A stretch of DNA of 64,000 nucleotides, from the NCBI RefSeq assembly GCF_000381085.1, contig NZ_KB905899.1:744001-808000 (forward strand), read 5' to 3'. Within the stretch, counting starts at the first letter, position 1, and every line of letters begins with the position of its first letter. Of this stretch, positions 16,958 to 26,804 are shown piece after piece. This DNA is from Thiomicrorhabdus arctica DSM 13458 (GTDB lineage Bacteria; Pseudomonadota; Gammaproteobacteria; Thiomicrospirales; Thiomicrospiraceae). A program made the translations under genes and the position numbers. A model generated the notes under the pieces. The model saw nothing but the letters and a program-made list of their open reading frames with translations, was not told the origin of the DNA and searched no databases.

Positions 16958-17842
16958 TGAAACCTAAAAGCTTTAAAAGCGGTCCTATTTCACTACAGTC
17001 TTTACTGTCTTTTTTTGAATAGAATCATTTAAAGGGTATCTTTGCGCAGTTTAAACAGGTATTTTCAATCAAAGTATCTAAACAATTACGTACTTATGGC
17101 AAACTCATTTTGAAATCAACACCCTTTAAAATGCTCCGATAGCATAAAGACCTAGAGCAATACGGTGAATTTTCCCAATCTTATCGAAGTAAATCAATTA
17201 GAGCGCTTTTCTTCTGTCTTCATACTCGTTTAGCGAAAGCAAAAGTGATCAAAATAATGACTAAAGAGATAAACAATTGAGGCATTATCTCAATGGTACT
17301 TCGGGCCATATCTTTCAGTTGCAGAATTAGAATTTTAATGGGTTCCATCTATACTTCCTTTTTCAGGTAAATAATTTTTAAGAAATGCAAAAGACTGCAA
17401 GACTTTACTTAGTACTTTTAAGTATAATAAATCTATTGTAAGTAATACTACCGTCTAAGTTCTGAATGAATGGCTTACAAATAAGTGCTTAAGCACTTGC
17501 TGACAATATTACTTACGCGTACATTATTGCCAAAATAAAATGATCCATAAAAGCAGAGACAGTTATTGATGCCCTGCTATCTTGATAAGAAACAACACAC
17601 TAAGCCTTTTACCACTTTAGCACCGTTTATCACCTTAAAAAATCATAGATATTTTTAGATTAGTGGTTTTAGAATGTCTATTTTTTTGCTTAATAGCGAT
17701 TACATTATATTTATATGTAACGTTTTATGAGATTTCATAATGTGGTTAACATATTAAACAAAATCTATATGTGAACTCGCTAAATAAAATAGTTTAGAGT
17801 GAAGAATCCTAAATAATAATCTATGAAACAGTCAATCTATTT
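16958..17842. other. Spacer upstream of the MscS gene, holding a decayed frame
   Basis: Between the terminator and the MscS gene the only recognisable content is the minus-strand MscS-like remnant at about 17100-17348. The 490 nt before the MscS start are extremely AT-rich with no clear element. Confidence 0.5.
17100..17348 (-). pseudogene. Probable decayed MscS-like channel gene (N-terminal part)
   Basis: ATG at 17348 with AAAGGAAG upstream opens a 42-codon frame with one transmembrane helix (MPQLFISLVIILITFAFAKR), ending at TGA 17222-17220. Beyond the stop, the same frame reads RQKKSALIDLLR and, after a one-base shift, KIGKIHRIALGLYAIGAF. Together this resembles the first helices of MscS family proteins (A-R-V-R-R...S-A-L-x-D-L-L-R, then another helix), broken by a stop and a frameshift. 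It could instead be an intact 42-aa membrane protein (17220-17348). Confidence 0.4.
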
Positions 17843-19285
17843 ATGAAAAAATTTATAACCATCTTTTCAACAACAACTTTATCTGCACCCTCGTCAAGGA
17901 ACATAGTCTTTTTGTCTGTGATGTTTTTAGTGCTTGCAGTATCGCCATCTGTTTCTCATGCAGATGTTATCAATAATCTACTCGGCGGAACATCAGATAA
18001 AATAGAAAATACGCTCCCCGAAAAGGTAATAACAACTGAAAATACGCAACTGAGTGACCTTAAAATTCAGAAACGCTTAAGTGAAATTTTTGCAGAATTA
18101 GAGACTTTGAATAAATTAAAAATTGATGTTAATAAAGGAGTCGTCACTCTTAGAGGGAATGTCACATCATCCAATATAGTTAGTAAAGCAATTCGTTTAG
18201 CAAAACAAGTTGAAGGGGTTGTTGAGGTTGAAAACGAAATCGTTATTACACGAAGTGTTGAAAAAAGACTTGAATCTACCTGGAACAAAATATTAAAACT
18301 GGGTAACCAAATCATCACCTCCTTACCATTATTTATATTGGCCCTGATTGTGTTTTCACTTGCATGGTTTATCGGAGGCTGGATCTCCAACAAACAGGGT
18401 TTTTTTAGACACCTTACAAAAAATCCATTTATTGCAAATTTACTGGGGCAAATCACTCATCTGATGTTCATAGTCATAGGCTTGGTGCTAGCACTTTCAC
18501 TGCTCGATGCAACGGCCCTGATTGGGACGATCATAGGCGCAGCGGGTATTCTTGGACTCGCGATTGGTTTTGCGGTTAGAGATACCGTCGAAAACTATAT
18601 TGCAAGCATTCTACTCAGCTTACGTAATCCTTTCCAAGTAAATGAATATGTTGATATTGATGGACATTCAGGCAATGTAGCAAGGCTGACCTCACGTGCC
18701 ACGATTTTAATTTCGGCAGATGGCAACCACATTAGAATCCCAAACTCTCAGGTATTTAAAGCCGTTATAATAAATTACACTCGATTTTCTGAAAGGCGTT
18801 TTAGCTTCGATCTTGGTGTTGATGCGGCTCAAAATTTGAGTGATGCACAGCAAGTGGCCATAGAGACATTGAACTTAGTTGAAGGCGTGCTTAATGACCC
18901 TAGCCCACTTGCCCTGATCCAAGAGTTGGGGGAATTCAATGTCATTATCCGTGTTTTTGGATGGGTTGATCAAGATCGCTATAGTTTTGCAAAAGTCCGC
19001 AGTGAGGCAATTAAAAGATCAAAACAGGCGTTTGATGATATGGGTATTGTAATGCCTGAGCCAATCTATCAAATCAGAATATCAGATGATAATTTGGCTT
19101 CTGCAACCTCCGCCATTATGAACAAGCCCCAAACATCAACCAAGAACAAAGCTGTTAAAACGACTACAAGCACGAACCAAGAATTCAGTGATGTCAAACC
19201 TGATGAGACTGCAAAGGAACATATACAAGAAGAAACAACAGCTGATAATGAAAACCTCCTGAGTCAACAAGCACCAAATGAATAA
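17843..19285 (+). CDS. MscS-type mechanosensitive channel with periplasmic BON domain
   Basis: 480 aa. A leader with hydrophobic stretch ends SVSHA near residue 40. Residues ~70-140 are a BON domain (IDVNKGVVTLRGNVTSS, VEGVVEVENEIVI), which usually binds membrane surfaces or peptidoglycan. Three hydrophobic segments follow (~155-180, ~200-222, ~225-255), the last giving the glycine/alanine-rich pore helix GIIGAAGILGLAIGFAVRD. Then the MscS beta domain (NPFQVNEYVDIDGHSGNV) and an ~60-residue polar tail. Family role: opens under membrane tension to release osmolytes. BON plus MscS is a known but uncommon fusion. Confidence 0.9.
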   Translation: MKKFITIFSTTTLSAPSSRNIVFLSVMFLVLAVSPSVSHADVINNLLGGTSDKIENTLPEKVITTENTQLSDLKIQKRLSEIFAELETLNKLKIDVNKGVVTLRGNVTSSNIVSKAIRLAKQVEGVVEVENEIVITRSVEKRLESTWNKILKLGNQIITSLPLFILALIVFSLAWFIGGWISNKQGFFRHLTKNPFIANLLGQITHLMFIVIGLVLALSLLDATALIGTIIGAAGILGLAIGFAVRDTVENYIASILLSLRNPFQVNEYVDIDGHSGNVARLTSRATILISADGNHIRIPNSQVFKAVIINYTRFSERRFSFDLGVDAAQNLSDAQQVAIETLNLVEGVLNDPSPLALIQELGEFNVIIRVFGWVDQDRYSFAKVRSEAIKRSKQAFDDMGIVMPEPIYQIRISDDNLASATSAIMNKPQTSTKNKAVKTTTSTNQEFSDVKPDETAKEHIQEETTADNENLLSQQAPNE

Positions 19286-19804
19286 TCCGAACTATAGTCT
19301 CCCCATAGATTAGAGAAGTCCTGTCTAATTCACTTAGAAATTGCCTGTAAATATGACTTGGCACAGTTGAGCAATTTGAATTGCTCTATTTTGGCTTATT
19401 TGTCTGAAGACTAAATGAACTACCGGCAAGTAGCTCTGTACTACCTACCTACCTCACTCTACGCACGATGCTACAAAGATACAGACCATGATGCTGGCTG
19501 AATGAGTTAGCACGAGCGTTCTTTAAAAAGACCATCTCCCTATTTTTTATAAATGCATTTTATTTAAAGTTGAGCACTCTTAAAAATACTCAAAACTAGT
19601 GAGTGAACCCATGACAAACCACAAAATACCTCTTAGCCAAAAATAAAAAGTCTTTGCCATGTCCTTGCAATGAATAAATACCTTATTAATGCATTTTTAA
19701 AACCTCAGAGCTTTGCAAAGTGAATTAGATAGCCAGCTTGTAATATTTACTTTAAACTCCCATTTATTAATAATATGTCCCTCACTTTTAAGGAAACCTT
19801 TGCA
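19286..19804. other. Spacer before psd
   Basis: No gene recognised. It contains a CTACC direct repeat near 19439-19454 and a sigma-54-like element whose spacing is wrong (see rejected items). Confidence 0.4.
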
Positions 19805-20701
19805 ATGACAAAACTCATGGACTTTATCAAGGTCGCCCCTCAGTACTTCATTCCGAAACATCTATTATCATCAATTATGCACTGGTTTATGCAAGTTGAA
19901 ACGCCATGGATAAAGAATGGAATTATTAAATTACTGACCAAGACTTATGGCATTAATGTCAGCGAAGCTGCGGATGAAAACATTAATAACTACCCACACT
20001 TCAATGCTTTTTTTACACGAGCTTTGAAAGACAATGCACGTCCTGTTGATCAACGTGAAAGCTGTTGGGTCAGTCCTGTTGATGGTTTAATCAGCCAATC
20101 AACCCACATTGATGGTAATAAAATTATTCAAGCTAAGTGCCAGCATTATACTGTTGAAGCATTGGTAGGCGGAGACATCGAATACGCCAAGACCTTCCGT
20201 AATGGTGATGCAGCGGTTATCTACCTTTCTCCGAAAGATTATCACCGCATCCATATGCCTGTCACCGCAAAACTATTATCGATGACTTATGTACCAGGCG
20301 ACTTATTTGCAGTTAACCCAGCCACTGTACGAAATATTGAAGGGTTATTCGCGAGAAATGAGCGTTTAGTGATCCGCTTTGAAAACGATCATGGGGCTTT
20401 CTGCTTGATTATGGTCGGTGCCATTTTTGTCGGTAGCATGGAAACGGTTTGGGAAGGGAAAATCACCCCGGAGTATTCTCCCACGATTCAACACTGGGAT
20501 TACACAGAACAAAATCTAAGTTTTGAAAAAGCAGAAGAGATTGGTCGTTTTAATATGGGATCGACGGTTGTTTTATTAACTCCCGATAGACAATTGCCAC
20601 AATTAGGGAAAATAAATATTAACACCCCTATCCAAATGGGACAGCATCTGGCAGACTATCCAATAATAAATAGCCACTCCGAAGCAGATATTTTGGCTTA
20701 A
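19805..20701 (+). CDS. psd: Phosphatidylserine decarboxylase proenzyme
   Basis: 298 aa from the ATG at 19805, chosen over 19775 because AAGGAA lies before it and [19 protein letters not shown] matches family N-termini. Converts phosphatidylserine to phosphatidylethanolamine at the inner membrane. The proenzyme self-cleaves before Ser in NMGSTV (usual LGST) near residue 253, giving the pyruvoyl alpha chain; SPVDG and YHRIHMP carry other conserved active-site residues. Followed 33 nt later by glnB, an unusual pairing. Confidence 0.95.
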   Translation: MTKLMDFIKVAPQYFIPKHLLSSIMHWFMQVETPWIKNGIIKLLTKTYGINVSEAADENINNYPHFNAFFTRALKDNARPVDQRESCWVSPVDGLISQSTHIDGNKIIQAKCQHYTVEALVGGDIEYAKTFRNGDAAVIYLSPKDYHRIHMPVTAKLLSMTYVPGDLFAVNPATVRNIEGLFARNERLVIRFENDHGAFCLIMVGAIFVGSMETVWEGKITPEYSPTIQHWDYTEQNLSFEKAEEIGRFNMGSTVVLLTPDRQLPQLGKININTPIQMGQHLADYPIINSHSEADILA

Positions 20702-20725
20702 TCTACATTTAACTACTCGTTTTAA

Positions 20726-21073
<348 letters not shown>

Positions 21074-21108
21074 AACATGGGTTTATAACGTTTATTTTTT
21101 TCTTAAAT

Positions 21109-21149
21109 AAAAAACGCCGTTGAAATAAACTATTTTAACGGCGTTTTTA
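21109..21149. terminator. Bidirectional terminator between glnB and the methyltransferase-like gene
   Basis: 12-bp stem AAAAACGCCGTT with its complement ending at 21148, flanked by A-run and T-run, between two convergent genes. Confidence 0.85.
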
Positions 21150-21164
21150 TACTCAAATTTCAAA

Positions 21165-21935
21165 CTATAACGTAGAAACCCCTATTACGTTTTTTTGACT
21201 TTTGGAAGCACTACTTTCACCCAAAGGCATGACCTCCCATTCCCAATGGATATCCGCTTTAGGCTGCTCAACATCCCACCAGGGATCAAAACGATCCAGC
21301 TCTACACCTTGCGAATCTAATTCAATATCTACTCTATCAGCGATAAGACACACCTCGCCACTAAACTGTTTTAGATACCTAAGATGGGCAAAGATGAGTT
21401 GTTTACCAACAATATCTGCTTCAGATTCAGATAAATCAAATTCATTCATTAACCATCTAACCGGGATAAGTGGTAATTGGGTGATTAGGTTCAATGAAAT
21501 AACCAAGTCAATCGAACTATCATCTAACCACATGAATGGCGACTGTACTAAAGTTTGTCCCTGGCAGAGCCACTCCAGTGATTCTGTAACATCATGCTCT
21601 ATCAACTCAATATTGCTGTAATTGGACGCCATTCGACGCGCGGGTTTTAAAAAAACCAAATCAACTAAGACTACCTTAAAAAACTGCGATGATAAATAAC
21701 TTAATGGAATGTCATTTAACGAGCCAGCACCAAATATCAATACTGTACGTTTTTGAACGGCTCTTTGAGTCGCTGCAAAAATCGTTTGTTTACACCTTAA
21801 ATAATGAGCATCCCACTGTCGCTGACATCGTTTAGAACGAGCGCCCATCGCAATCGCTTCTTTCAAAAAACCCATCTGTTTGGCGACTGGCAGTTCCGTT
21901 GAACTTGCAACATATTGCCAAAGTTCTTTAATCAT
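21165..21935 (-). CDS. Rossmann-fold, methyltransferase-like protein of unknown function
   Basis: 256 aa. The middle part reads as a class I SAM-type fold: VLIFGAGSLNDIPL (motif I-like glycine loop, ~66-79), FKVVLVDLVFLKPARR (motif II, acidic end of strand 2), NIELIEHDVTE (motif III). Later SIDLVISLNLITQLPL resembles motif IV. The N-terminal helix is rich in basic and aromatic residues (KRCQRQWDAHYLRCKQT). Substrate unknown, not a family I can name. It stands alone between glnB and ntrC, in the ntrC direction but separated by ~200 nt. Confidence 0.65.
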   Translation of the reverse strand: MIKELWQYVASSTELPVAKQMGFLKEAIAMGARSKRCQRQWDAHYLRCKQTIFAATQRAVQKRTVLIFGAGSLNDIPLSYLSSQFFKVVLVDLVFLKPARRMASNYSNIELIEHDVTESLEWLCQGQTLVQSPFMWLDDSSIDLVISLNLITQLPLIPVRWLMNEFDLSESEADIVGKQLIFAHLRYLKQFSGEVCLIADRVDIELDSQGVELDRFDPWWDVEQPKADIHWEWEVMPLGESSASKSQKNVIGVSTL

Positions 21936-22140
21936 ATTAAGACGTCCTAATTTGGATCATATTGAATACTATTTGTTAAACCTGAATTGTCCTTAAATCA
22001 ATACTGAGCAGGCCAAGTCAACTTATCATGAAACTTACCCGAACTATTTAAACTTGTTTAAAGGTGATAAAAACTAACTTTAAACAGTTCTTAATATTGA
22101 AGTCATAAATAAGTCTCTAAGTTCGACACTATCACATATT

Positions 22141-23574
22141 TTAGTCTTCCAAACCTAATGACTGTATCTTACGGGTTAATGTATTACGTCCCCAGCCTAA
22201 TAAAACAGCGGCTTTTTGTCGGTGGTTTTGGCTTGCTTTCAATGCGGCTTCTATCAGGACTTTTTCGAACATCGCTTCAGCCGTGGTATGCAAACCTTGT
22301 TTGCCTGTCATCAAAAAAGCATCTGCCCACTGCTTTAATGGCATTTCCCATTGGTCACCTTCAACATCGGCAGGTGCTAAAGAGATAGGCGACTGTAATT
22401 CAAGCGGCAAATCTTCTATAAACACGGTCTTATCCGGAGCCATAATCGTCAGCCAAGTGCAAAGACTCTTAAGTTGTCTGACGTTTCCAGGCCAAAGCAA
22501 AGTAGATAAAAATTTCTCAACTTTCGGACTTAATGTTTTCTCTTCCAGGCCTAATGATTTTGCTTCTAGCTCCATATAAAAACGTAACAGTAAAGGTACA
22601 TCTTCACGGCGCTCACGTAAGGCTGGAACTTTAATGCGAATGACATTTAAGCGATAAAGTAAATCTTCACGGAAGCGCCCTTCTCGGACCAGTTCTTCCA
22701 TATTTTGATGCGTCGCTGCGACAATACGCACATTGGTCAAAACAGGATTTCTACCTCCCACTCGATAAAAGCTTCCATCATTTAAGACTCTTAAAAGACG
22801 GGTCTGTAAATCTACTGGCATATCCCCTATTTCATCTAAAAAAAGAGTGCCGCCATCTGCCTCTTCAAAGCGACCAATACGTCGTGAATGTGCTCCGGTA
22901 AAGGAGCCTTTTTCATGACCAAACAGCTCTGATTCCAAAAGTTCTCTTGGAATTGCGGCCGTATTTAAAGCCACAAAGGGGCCATCAGCTCGCGGACTAA
23001 GTTCGTGTAATGCTTGCGCTACCAGCTCCTTACCGGTACCCGTTTCACCATTAATTAATACCGTAACATCCAATTGAGAAATGCGCCCTAAAATACGGAA
23101 AACCTCCTGCATTGCGGGAGCTGCACCAATGATATTCAAAGGCTGCTTACTTGTTTTAGTGACTCGTTTTGGTTTAGAAACCCCACCTGATAAGCGACGT
23201 TTTACAGCACGGGCTATCAAGGAAGTGGCTTCATCTATATCAAAAGGCTTAGGAAGGTATTCAAAGGCTTTACTTTGGAAGGACTTCACTGCGGTATTCA
23301 AGTCAGAATGCGCCGTCATAATAATGACCGGAATTTTGGCATCCTTTTCATGAATCGCTTCCATAAATGTTAAGCCGTCCATTCCGGGCATTCTGATATC
23401 ACTGAGCACGGCCACTGGTGGAAATTCGTCAAAAACAGAGAGCGCGGTGAGGGGTGAGTCAAACACTTTCACAATATACGGCTTATCTTCGAGAGCGGCT
23501 TCTAATACCCAGCGAATTGAGGCATCATCATCGACAATCCAGACGATTGGATTTATTTCTTGTAGGTCACTCAT
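22141..23574 (-). CDS. ntrC: Nitrogen regulation response regulator NtrC
   Basis: 477-aa sigma-54 activator. Receiver domain (1-120) with VWIVDDD acidic pocket and phospho-Asp in [15 protein letters not shown]+ domain (~150-385) with Walker A GETGTGKE, sigma-54 contact loop [13 protein letters not shown] and Walker [13 protein letters not shown]-terminal Fis-type helix-turn-helix ([20 protein letters not shown]). The loop is GSFTGA instead of GAFTGA, a tolerated but less common variant. Five bases after ntrB, so co-transcribed. Activates nitrogen-assimilation promoters when phosphorylated by NtrB. Confidence 0.95.
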   Translation of the reverse strand: MSDLQEINPIVWIVDDDASIRWVLEAALEDKPYIVKVFDSPLTALSVFDEFPPVAVLSDIRMPGMDGLTFMEAIHEKDAKIPVIIMTAHSDLNTAVKSFQSKAFEYLPKPFDIDEATSLIARAVKRRLSGGVSKPKRVTKTSKQPLNIIGAAPAMQEVFRILGRISQLDVTVLINGETGTGKELVAQALHELSPRADGPFVALNTAAIPRELLESELFGHEKGSFTGAHSRRIGRFEEADGGTLFLDEIGDMPVDLQTRLLRVLNDGSFYRVGGRNPVLTNVRIVAATHQNMEELVREGRFREDLLYRLNVIRIKVPALRERREDVPLLLRFYMELEAKSLGLEEKTLSPKVEKFLSTLLWPGNVRQLKSLCTWLTIMAPDKTVFIEDLPLELQSPISLAPADVEGDQWEMPLKQWADAFLMTGKQGLHTTAEAMFEKVLIEAALKASQNHRQKAAVLLGWGRNTLTRKIQSLGLED

Positions 23575-23579
23575 GTTCG

Positions 23580-24644
23580 TTATTCCTTTTGTTTCAATGG
23601 TAAATAAACATTGAATACTGTTAGTCCAAGTTGACTCTCAGCGACAATTAAACCGTCATGTTTACGCAAAACATTTTGCGACACTGGTAGACCTAATCCC
23701 GTACCCTGTTCTTTACTGGTCACCATTGGGTAGAAGATAGAATCAAATACAGCGTCTGGAATTCCCTCCCCTTCATCCATAATACTAATGACAGCCACTA
23801 ATGGATACGTTTGCGTGCCAAGCGTAAACTTGTGTTCAACACGGGTTTTAATGGTTAAAAAACCACCGTGTTTTTCCATTGCTTGGAGCGCGTTTTTAAT
23901 CAAGTTAAGTATGGCTTGAACCATCGCTTCAAAATCCATCAATATTTCTGGAATACTTGGATCATAGTCAAGTTTTATGTAAACATTAGGCGGTTTTTCT
24001 CCCTGAATGATCTGCAACACATAACGAATAAGCTCATGAATATTATGCAGTTCTTTTTTTTCACCGCTTTTAGGGCCTAACATACTATCGACAAGATTCG
24101 TTAGACGCAAAACCTCTTTAGAGATAATTTCTAGAAAGGCCAAGTCTCGATCACCTGGCTCATGGCGTTTCTGAAGTAGTTGAGTGGCTCCTAAAATACC
24201 TGCTAAGGGATTTTTAACCTCATGAGCAAGCGTCTTTATTAGAAGATTTCCTGCCTCGTACTGGTGCCACCGTTCATCTTCCTCGACAATCCGATGATGG
24301 CGTTCGGTATTGTATATTTCGAATAGCCAGCCTTTTTTACCTTTGAGTTCACAAGGTGAGACAGTACAACTGACACGGATTTTATACAGATCTGGTAAAT
24401 CAATTGAATACTCATGTATGGTGACTCTTTTTTCCGCGGCCAACTGAATATCACTGATCAGCCCGGGGAGTAAAGCAGACCATGGTTTACTTTGAACTCG
24501 GCTTTGACTCATCTGAAACAACTCACTTGCTGCCACATTAAGGTACTGTATCCTTTCAGCATCATCGATCCAAATAACGGATGTGACGAGCCCATCAAAG
24601 ATCTCTTCGCAGAATTCGACTGAGCTTTTGTTAACTGTGTTCAT
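23580..24644 (-). CDS. ntrB: Nitrogen regulation sensor histidine kinase NtrB
   Basis: 354 aa from the ATG at 24644; a GTG three codons earlier (24653) is less likely. PAS domain (~10-110) lacking transmembrane segments, so cytosolic. The H-box LAHEVKNPLAGILGATQLL has the phospho-His at about 135, and the ATPase part has N-box LNLIKNALQAM, GEGIPD and GTGLGLPVSQNV. PII-regulated kinase for NtrC. Its start overlaps the end of the DtxR-type gene by 14 nt, implying translational coupling to a metal regulator. Confidence 0.94.
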   Translation of the reverse strand: MNTVNKSSVEFCEEIFDGLVTSVIWIDDAERIQYLNVAASELFQMSQSRVQSKPWSALLPGLISDIQLAAEKRVTIHEYSIDLPDLYKIRVSCTVSPCELKGKKGWLFEIYNTERHHRIVEEDERWHQYEAGNLLIKTLAHEVKNPLAGILGATQLLQKRHEPGDRDLAFLEIISKEVLRLTNLVDSMLGPKSGEKKELHNIHELIRYVLQIIQGEKPPNVYIKLDYDPSIPEILMDFEAMVQAILNLIKNALQAMEKHGGFLTIKTRVEHKFTLGTQTYPLVAVISIMDEGEGIPDAVFDSIFYPMVTSKEQGTGLGLPVSQNVLRKHDGLIVAESQLGLTVFNVYLPLKQKE

Positions 24645-25308
24645 TTTCTTCACTCACCATTAATGCCATTGCCAATCGATAATCAATGGCATGTAGTTCA
24701 GTATCATTAACCGCTATCAATAAAGGACCGTTTAACGGTGCGCTATTTTTCACTTCGATCCATTTTCCGGTCGTTAAACCAATAGAAGATAAATACCTTA
24801 ACTCCTCAGGACTGCGATTTTTGATACGTTTAAGTTGAACCGACACACCTAATTCAATTTCATTTAAAGGTGTCCAATTTTGTGGGGTCATAATGCCTTC
24901 TACAGAAGGAATGGGTGCTCCGTGTGGGTCATGGGTTGGTTGTCCCAAATCATTCCACATACGGTTGGCTAGCATATTTGAAATTGAATGCTCTAGAACC
25001 TCGGCTTCCGCGTCCACTTCATCCCAAGAATACCCTAGACGTTCCACCAAATATTGCTCTAATATTCTGTGTTTACGAATCATATTTAAGGCTATTTTTC
25101 GCCCAGAAAACGTTAAGCTCACCCCATAATAAGGTGCATGCTCAATATGACCTTTTTCAGACAATTTCTTCAGCATATTTGAAACAGATGCTTGAGAGAT
25201 AGATAACCTTTCAGCAATCGCGGAGGTTTGCACACCCTTACCTGATGGCGCGTGATCCTCTAGCTTATAAATAATTTTTAGATAATCTTCTAAGGCTTTC
25301 GACACCAT
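24631..25308 (-). CDS. DtxR/MntR-family metal-dependent transcriptional regulator
   Basis: 225 aa from the ATG at 25308 (AAGGAAAACATT before it). Winged helix (MVSKALEDYLKIIYKLEDH, QTSAIAERLSISQASVSNMLKKL) near 1-65, then a helical dimerisation/metal domain (RKHRILEQYLVERLGYSWDEVDAEAEVLEH) with typical His/Glu ligands, then a C-terminal FeoA/SH3-like domain (~145-215). Members sense Fe2+ or Mn2+. It overlaps ntrB, so metal and nitrogen regulators share an operon; metal specificity is not clear from sequence. Confidence 0.9.
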   Translation of the reverse strand: MVSKALEDYLKIIYKLEDHAPSGKGVQTSAIAERLSISQASVSNMLKKLSEKGHIEHAPYYGVSLTFSGRKIALNMIRKHRILEQYLVERLGYSWDEVDAEAEVLEHSISNMLANRMWNDLGQPTHDPHGAPIPSVEGIMTPQNWTPLNEIELGVSVQLKRIKNRSPEELRYLSSIGLTTGKWIEVKNSAPLNGPLLIAVNDTELHAIDYRLAMALMVSEENEHS

Positions 25309-25345
25309 AATGTTTTCCTTAAATGTGAATCGAGGATGTAATGAT

Positions 25346-25600
25346 TTAATCAACACCCATCATCATTGCACGTACCACGTCCGCATCTGGAAATGAAAAC
25401 ACATACAAAATCACGAATGTAATCATAAAGAAAATTCGGGTAACCGTTTTAAGTGGAATACGAGGATGACTGATAATAACCAATGCAAGACCCGAAACAA
25501 TACCACCACTCGCGCCAAGCGTCGCCGCTAGCATGGCTAATAAAGCACCCAATGCCATGACATAATAATGCCAAGTAAACTTTGCTTTTTGTTCATTCAT
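25346..25600 (-). CDS. Small two-to-three-helix membrane protein, unknown
   Basis: 84 aa from the ATG at 25600 (GGAAT upstream; the frame runs back to 25618). Hydrophobic segments at ~10-28, ~33-46 and ~58-72, a basic loop (HPRIPLKTVTRI) between the last two, and an acidic tail FPDADVVRAMMMGVD. Not a family I recognise. It precedes the DtxR-type gene by 37 nt and is likely the first gene of the dtxR-ntrB-ntrC unit. Confidence 0.7.
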   Translation of the reverse strand: MNEQKAKFTWHYYVMALGALLAMLAATLGASGGIVSGLALVIISHPRIPLKTVTRIFFMITFVILYVFSFPDADVVRAMMMGVD

Positions 25601-25743
25601 TGCTAAGATTCCTATCATTCAAATTTAATCGCTATTTTACAAGAAAAGGCATCTCTAAAAACGCTATTTTCCATTTTAGGGTTCCATTTTGGTGCATTTT
25701 ATAATTTTCTGTAACAAAGACATAACTTAAAAAGAGGTTTGCT

Positions 25744-26517
25744 ATGAAAGATCCTATTATTGTCATCGGCTTAGGTGAATTAGGCAGTGTGTTTGCACGT
25801 GGCTTTTTACGCTTAGGCCATCCTGTTCAGGGAGTGACACGTCACATGGACAAACAAGCACTGGCGGATCAGATACCCAACCCCGCTGCAGTCTTGATTT
25901 CGGTGGGTGAAGCGGATATCAGTGACGTACTGACCACGTTGCCCAAACAATGGACAAACCAAACGATCCTCATTCAAAATGAGCTATTGCCTCGTGATTG
26001 GGTCGCCGCGAATATCTCAAATCCGACGGTAGTTTCTGTCTGGTTTGAAAAGAAAAAAGGCATAGATAGTAAAGTCGTTCTACCTTCTCCGGTGTATGGT
26101 CCAAATGCCAAGTTAGTATTTGAAGCGTTGGCACAACTTGATTTACCAAGTTTTATTCTCGATTCAAAAGAAGAACTCAATTATGAATTAGTGCGTAAGA
26201 ACCTATATATTCTTACGACTAATATAGCCGGTCTAGAGGTCGGTGGGAATGTTGAAGCCTTAACCAAACAACATCACGAGTTCATGACAGCGGTGGCCAA
26301 TGATGTGCTTGATATTCAAGATTGGCTAACTGGCCAAAGCAATGATCGAAGCCGTTTAATGGAAGGTTTACTTGAAGCGATTAGGGGTGATTTAGAACAT
26401 GGCTGCATGGGACGCTCTGCATCGGCACGATTAAAGCGCGCCATGAGGTTTGCCCGTCAGGCTGAACTTGAGGTCAAAACACTCAACTTAATAGCTCGCA
26501 AACACCTTAAAACATAA
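25744..26517 (+). CDS. NAD(P)-binding Rossmann protein, ketopantoate-reductase-like
   Basis: 257 aa. N-terminal dinucleotide-binding motif IVIGLGELGSVFARGFLRLG near residues 5-25, then VLISVGEADISDVL, like 6-phosphogluconate/ketopantoate reductase N-domains. The C-terminal half is helical (ELNYELVRKNLYILTTNIAG), as in the same superfamily, but the usual catalytic Lys/Glu signature of PanE is not obvious. No enzyme name can be given. Own promoter region, divergent from the 84-aa membrane protein, and followed by a palindromic terminator. Confidence 0.7.
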   Translation: MKDPIIVIGLGELGSVFARGFLRLGHPVQGVTRHMDKQALADQIPNPAAVLISVGEADISDVLTTLPKQWTNQTILIQNELLPRDWVAANISNPTVVSVWFEKKKGIDSKVVLPSPVYGPNAKLVFEALAQLDLPSFILDSKEELNYELVRKNLYILTTNIAGLEVGGNVEALTKQHHEFMTAVANDVLDIQDWLTGQSNDRSRLMEGLLEAIRGDLEHGCMGRSASARLKRAMRFARQAELEVKTLNLIARKHLKT

Positions 26518-26533
26518 CTCCTTGAAGACGTTA

Positions 26534-26559
26534 TAAAACCACCAGGCCTGGTGGTTTTA
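26534..26559. terminator. 26-nt perfect palindrome (terminator built on CCAGGCCTGG)
   Basis: Perfect dyad from TAAAACCACCAGG at 26534 through its complement ending 26559, 17 nt after the Rossmann gene stop. It ends in TTTTA, so can act as a terminator. Its core is the dispersed 10-mer CCAGGCCTGG (26542-26551). Confidence 0.7.
26542..26551. repeat. CCAGGCCTGG palindrome, copy within the 26-nt palindrome
   Basis: Core of the terminator-like palindrome after the Rossmann gene. Confidence 0.8.
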
Positions 26560-26804
26560 CTAGATCTCTATGATGCCTAAGTCTTTGACATACCTTTCCT
26601 ACTCAGCCTCATATGACATATTTATTGATTATTGTTTATCAGCAACACCGAATTAACGAACCATTATAGCCAACCGAATCATTTTATAAATACCTCTATA
26701 AAATGCATTTTATATACGTATACTCTCTCCACAGATTCTGTCTTCTAGAATGTTACTAACTCGTCAGCATTTGCTGTCAACAATATAATTTATGAAGGGC
26801 TTGT

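Noticed and set aside
19359-19373. Sigma-54-like promoter TGGCACAGTTGAGCA upstream of psd-glnB
   Set aside because: The GG and GC doublets are separated by 9 nt, while functional -24/-12 promoters need 10; one-base loss usually abolishes activity.
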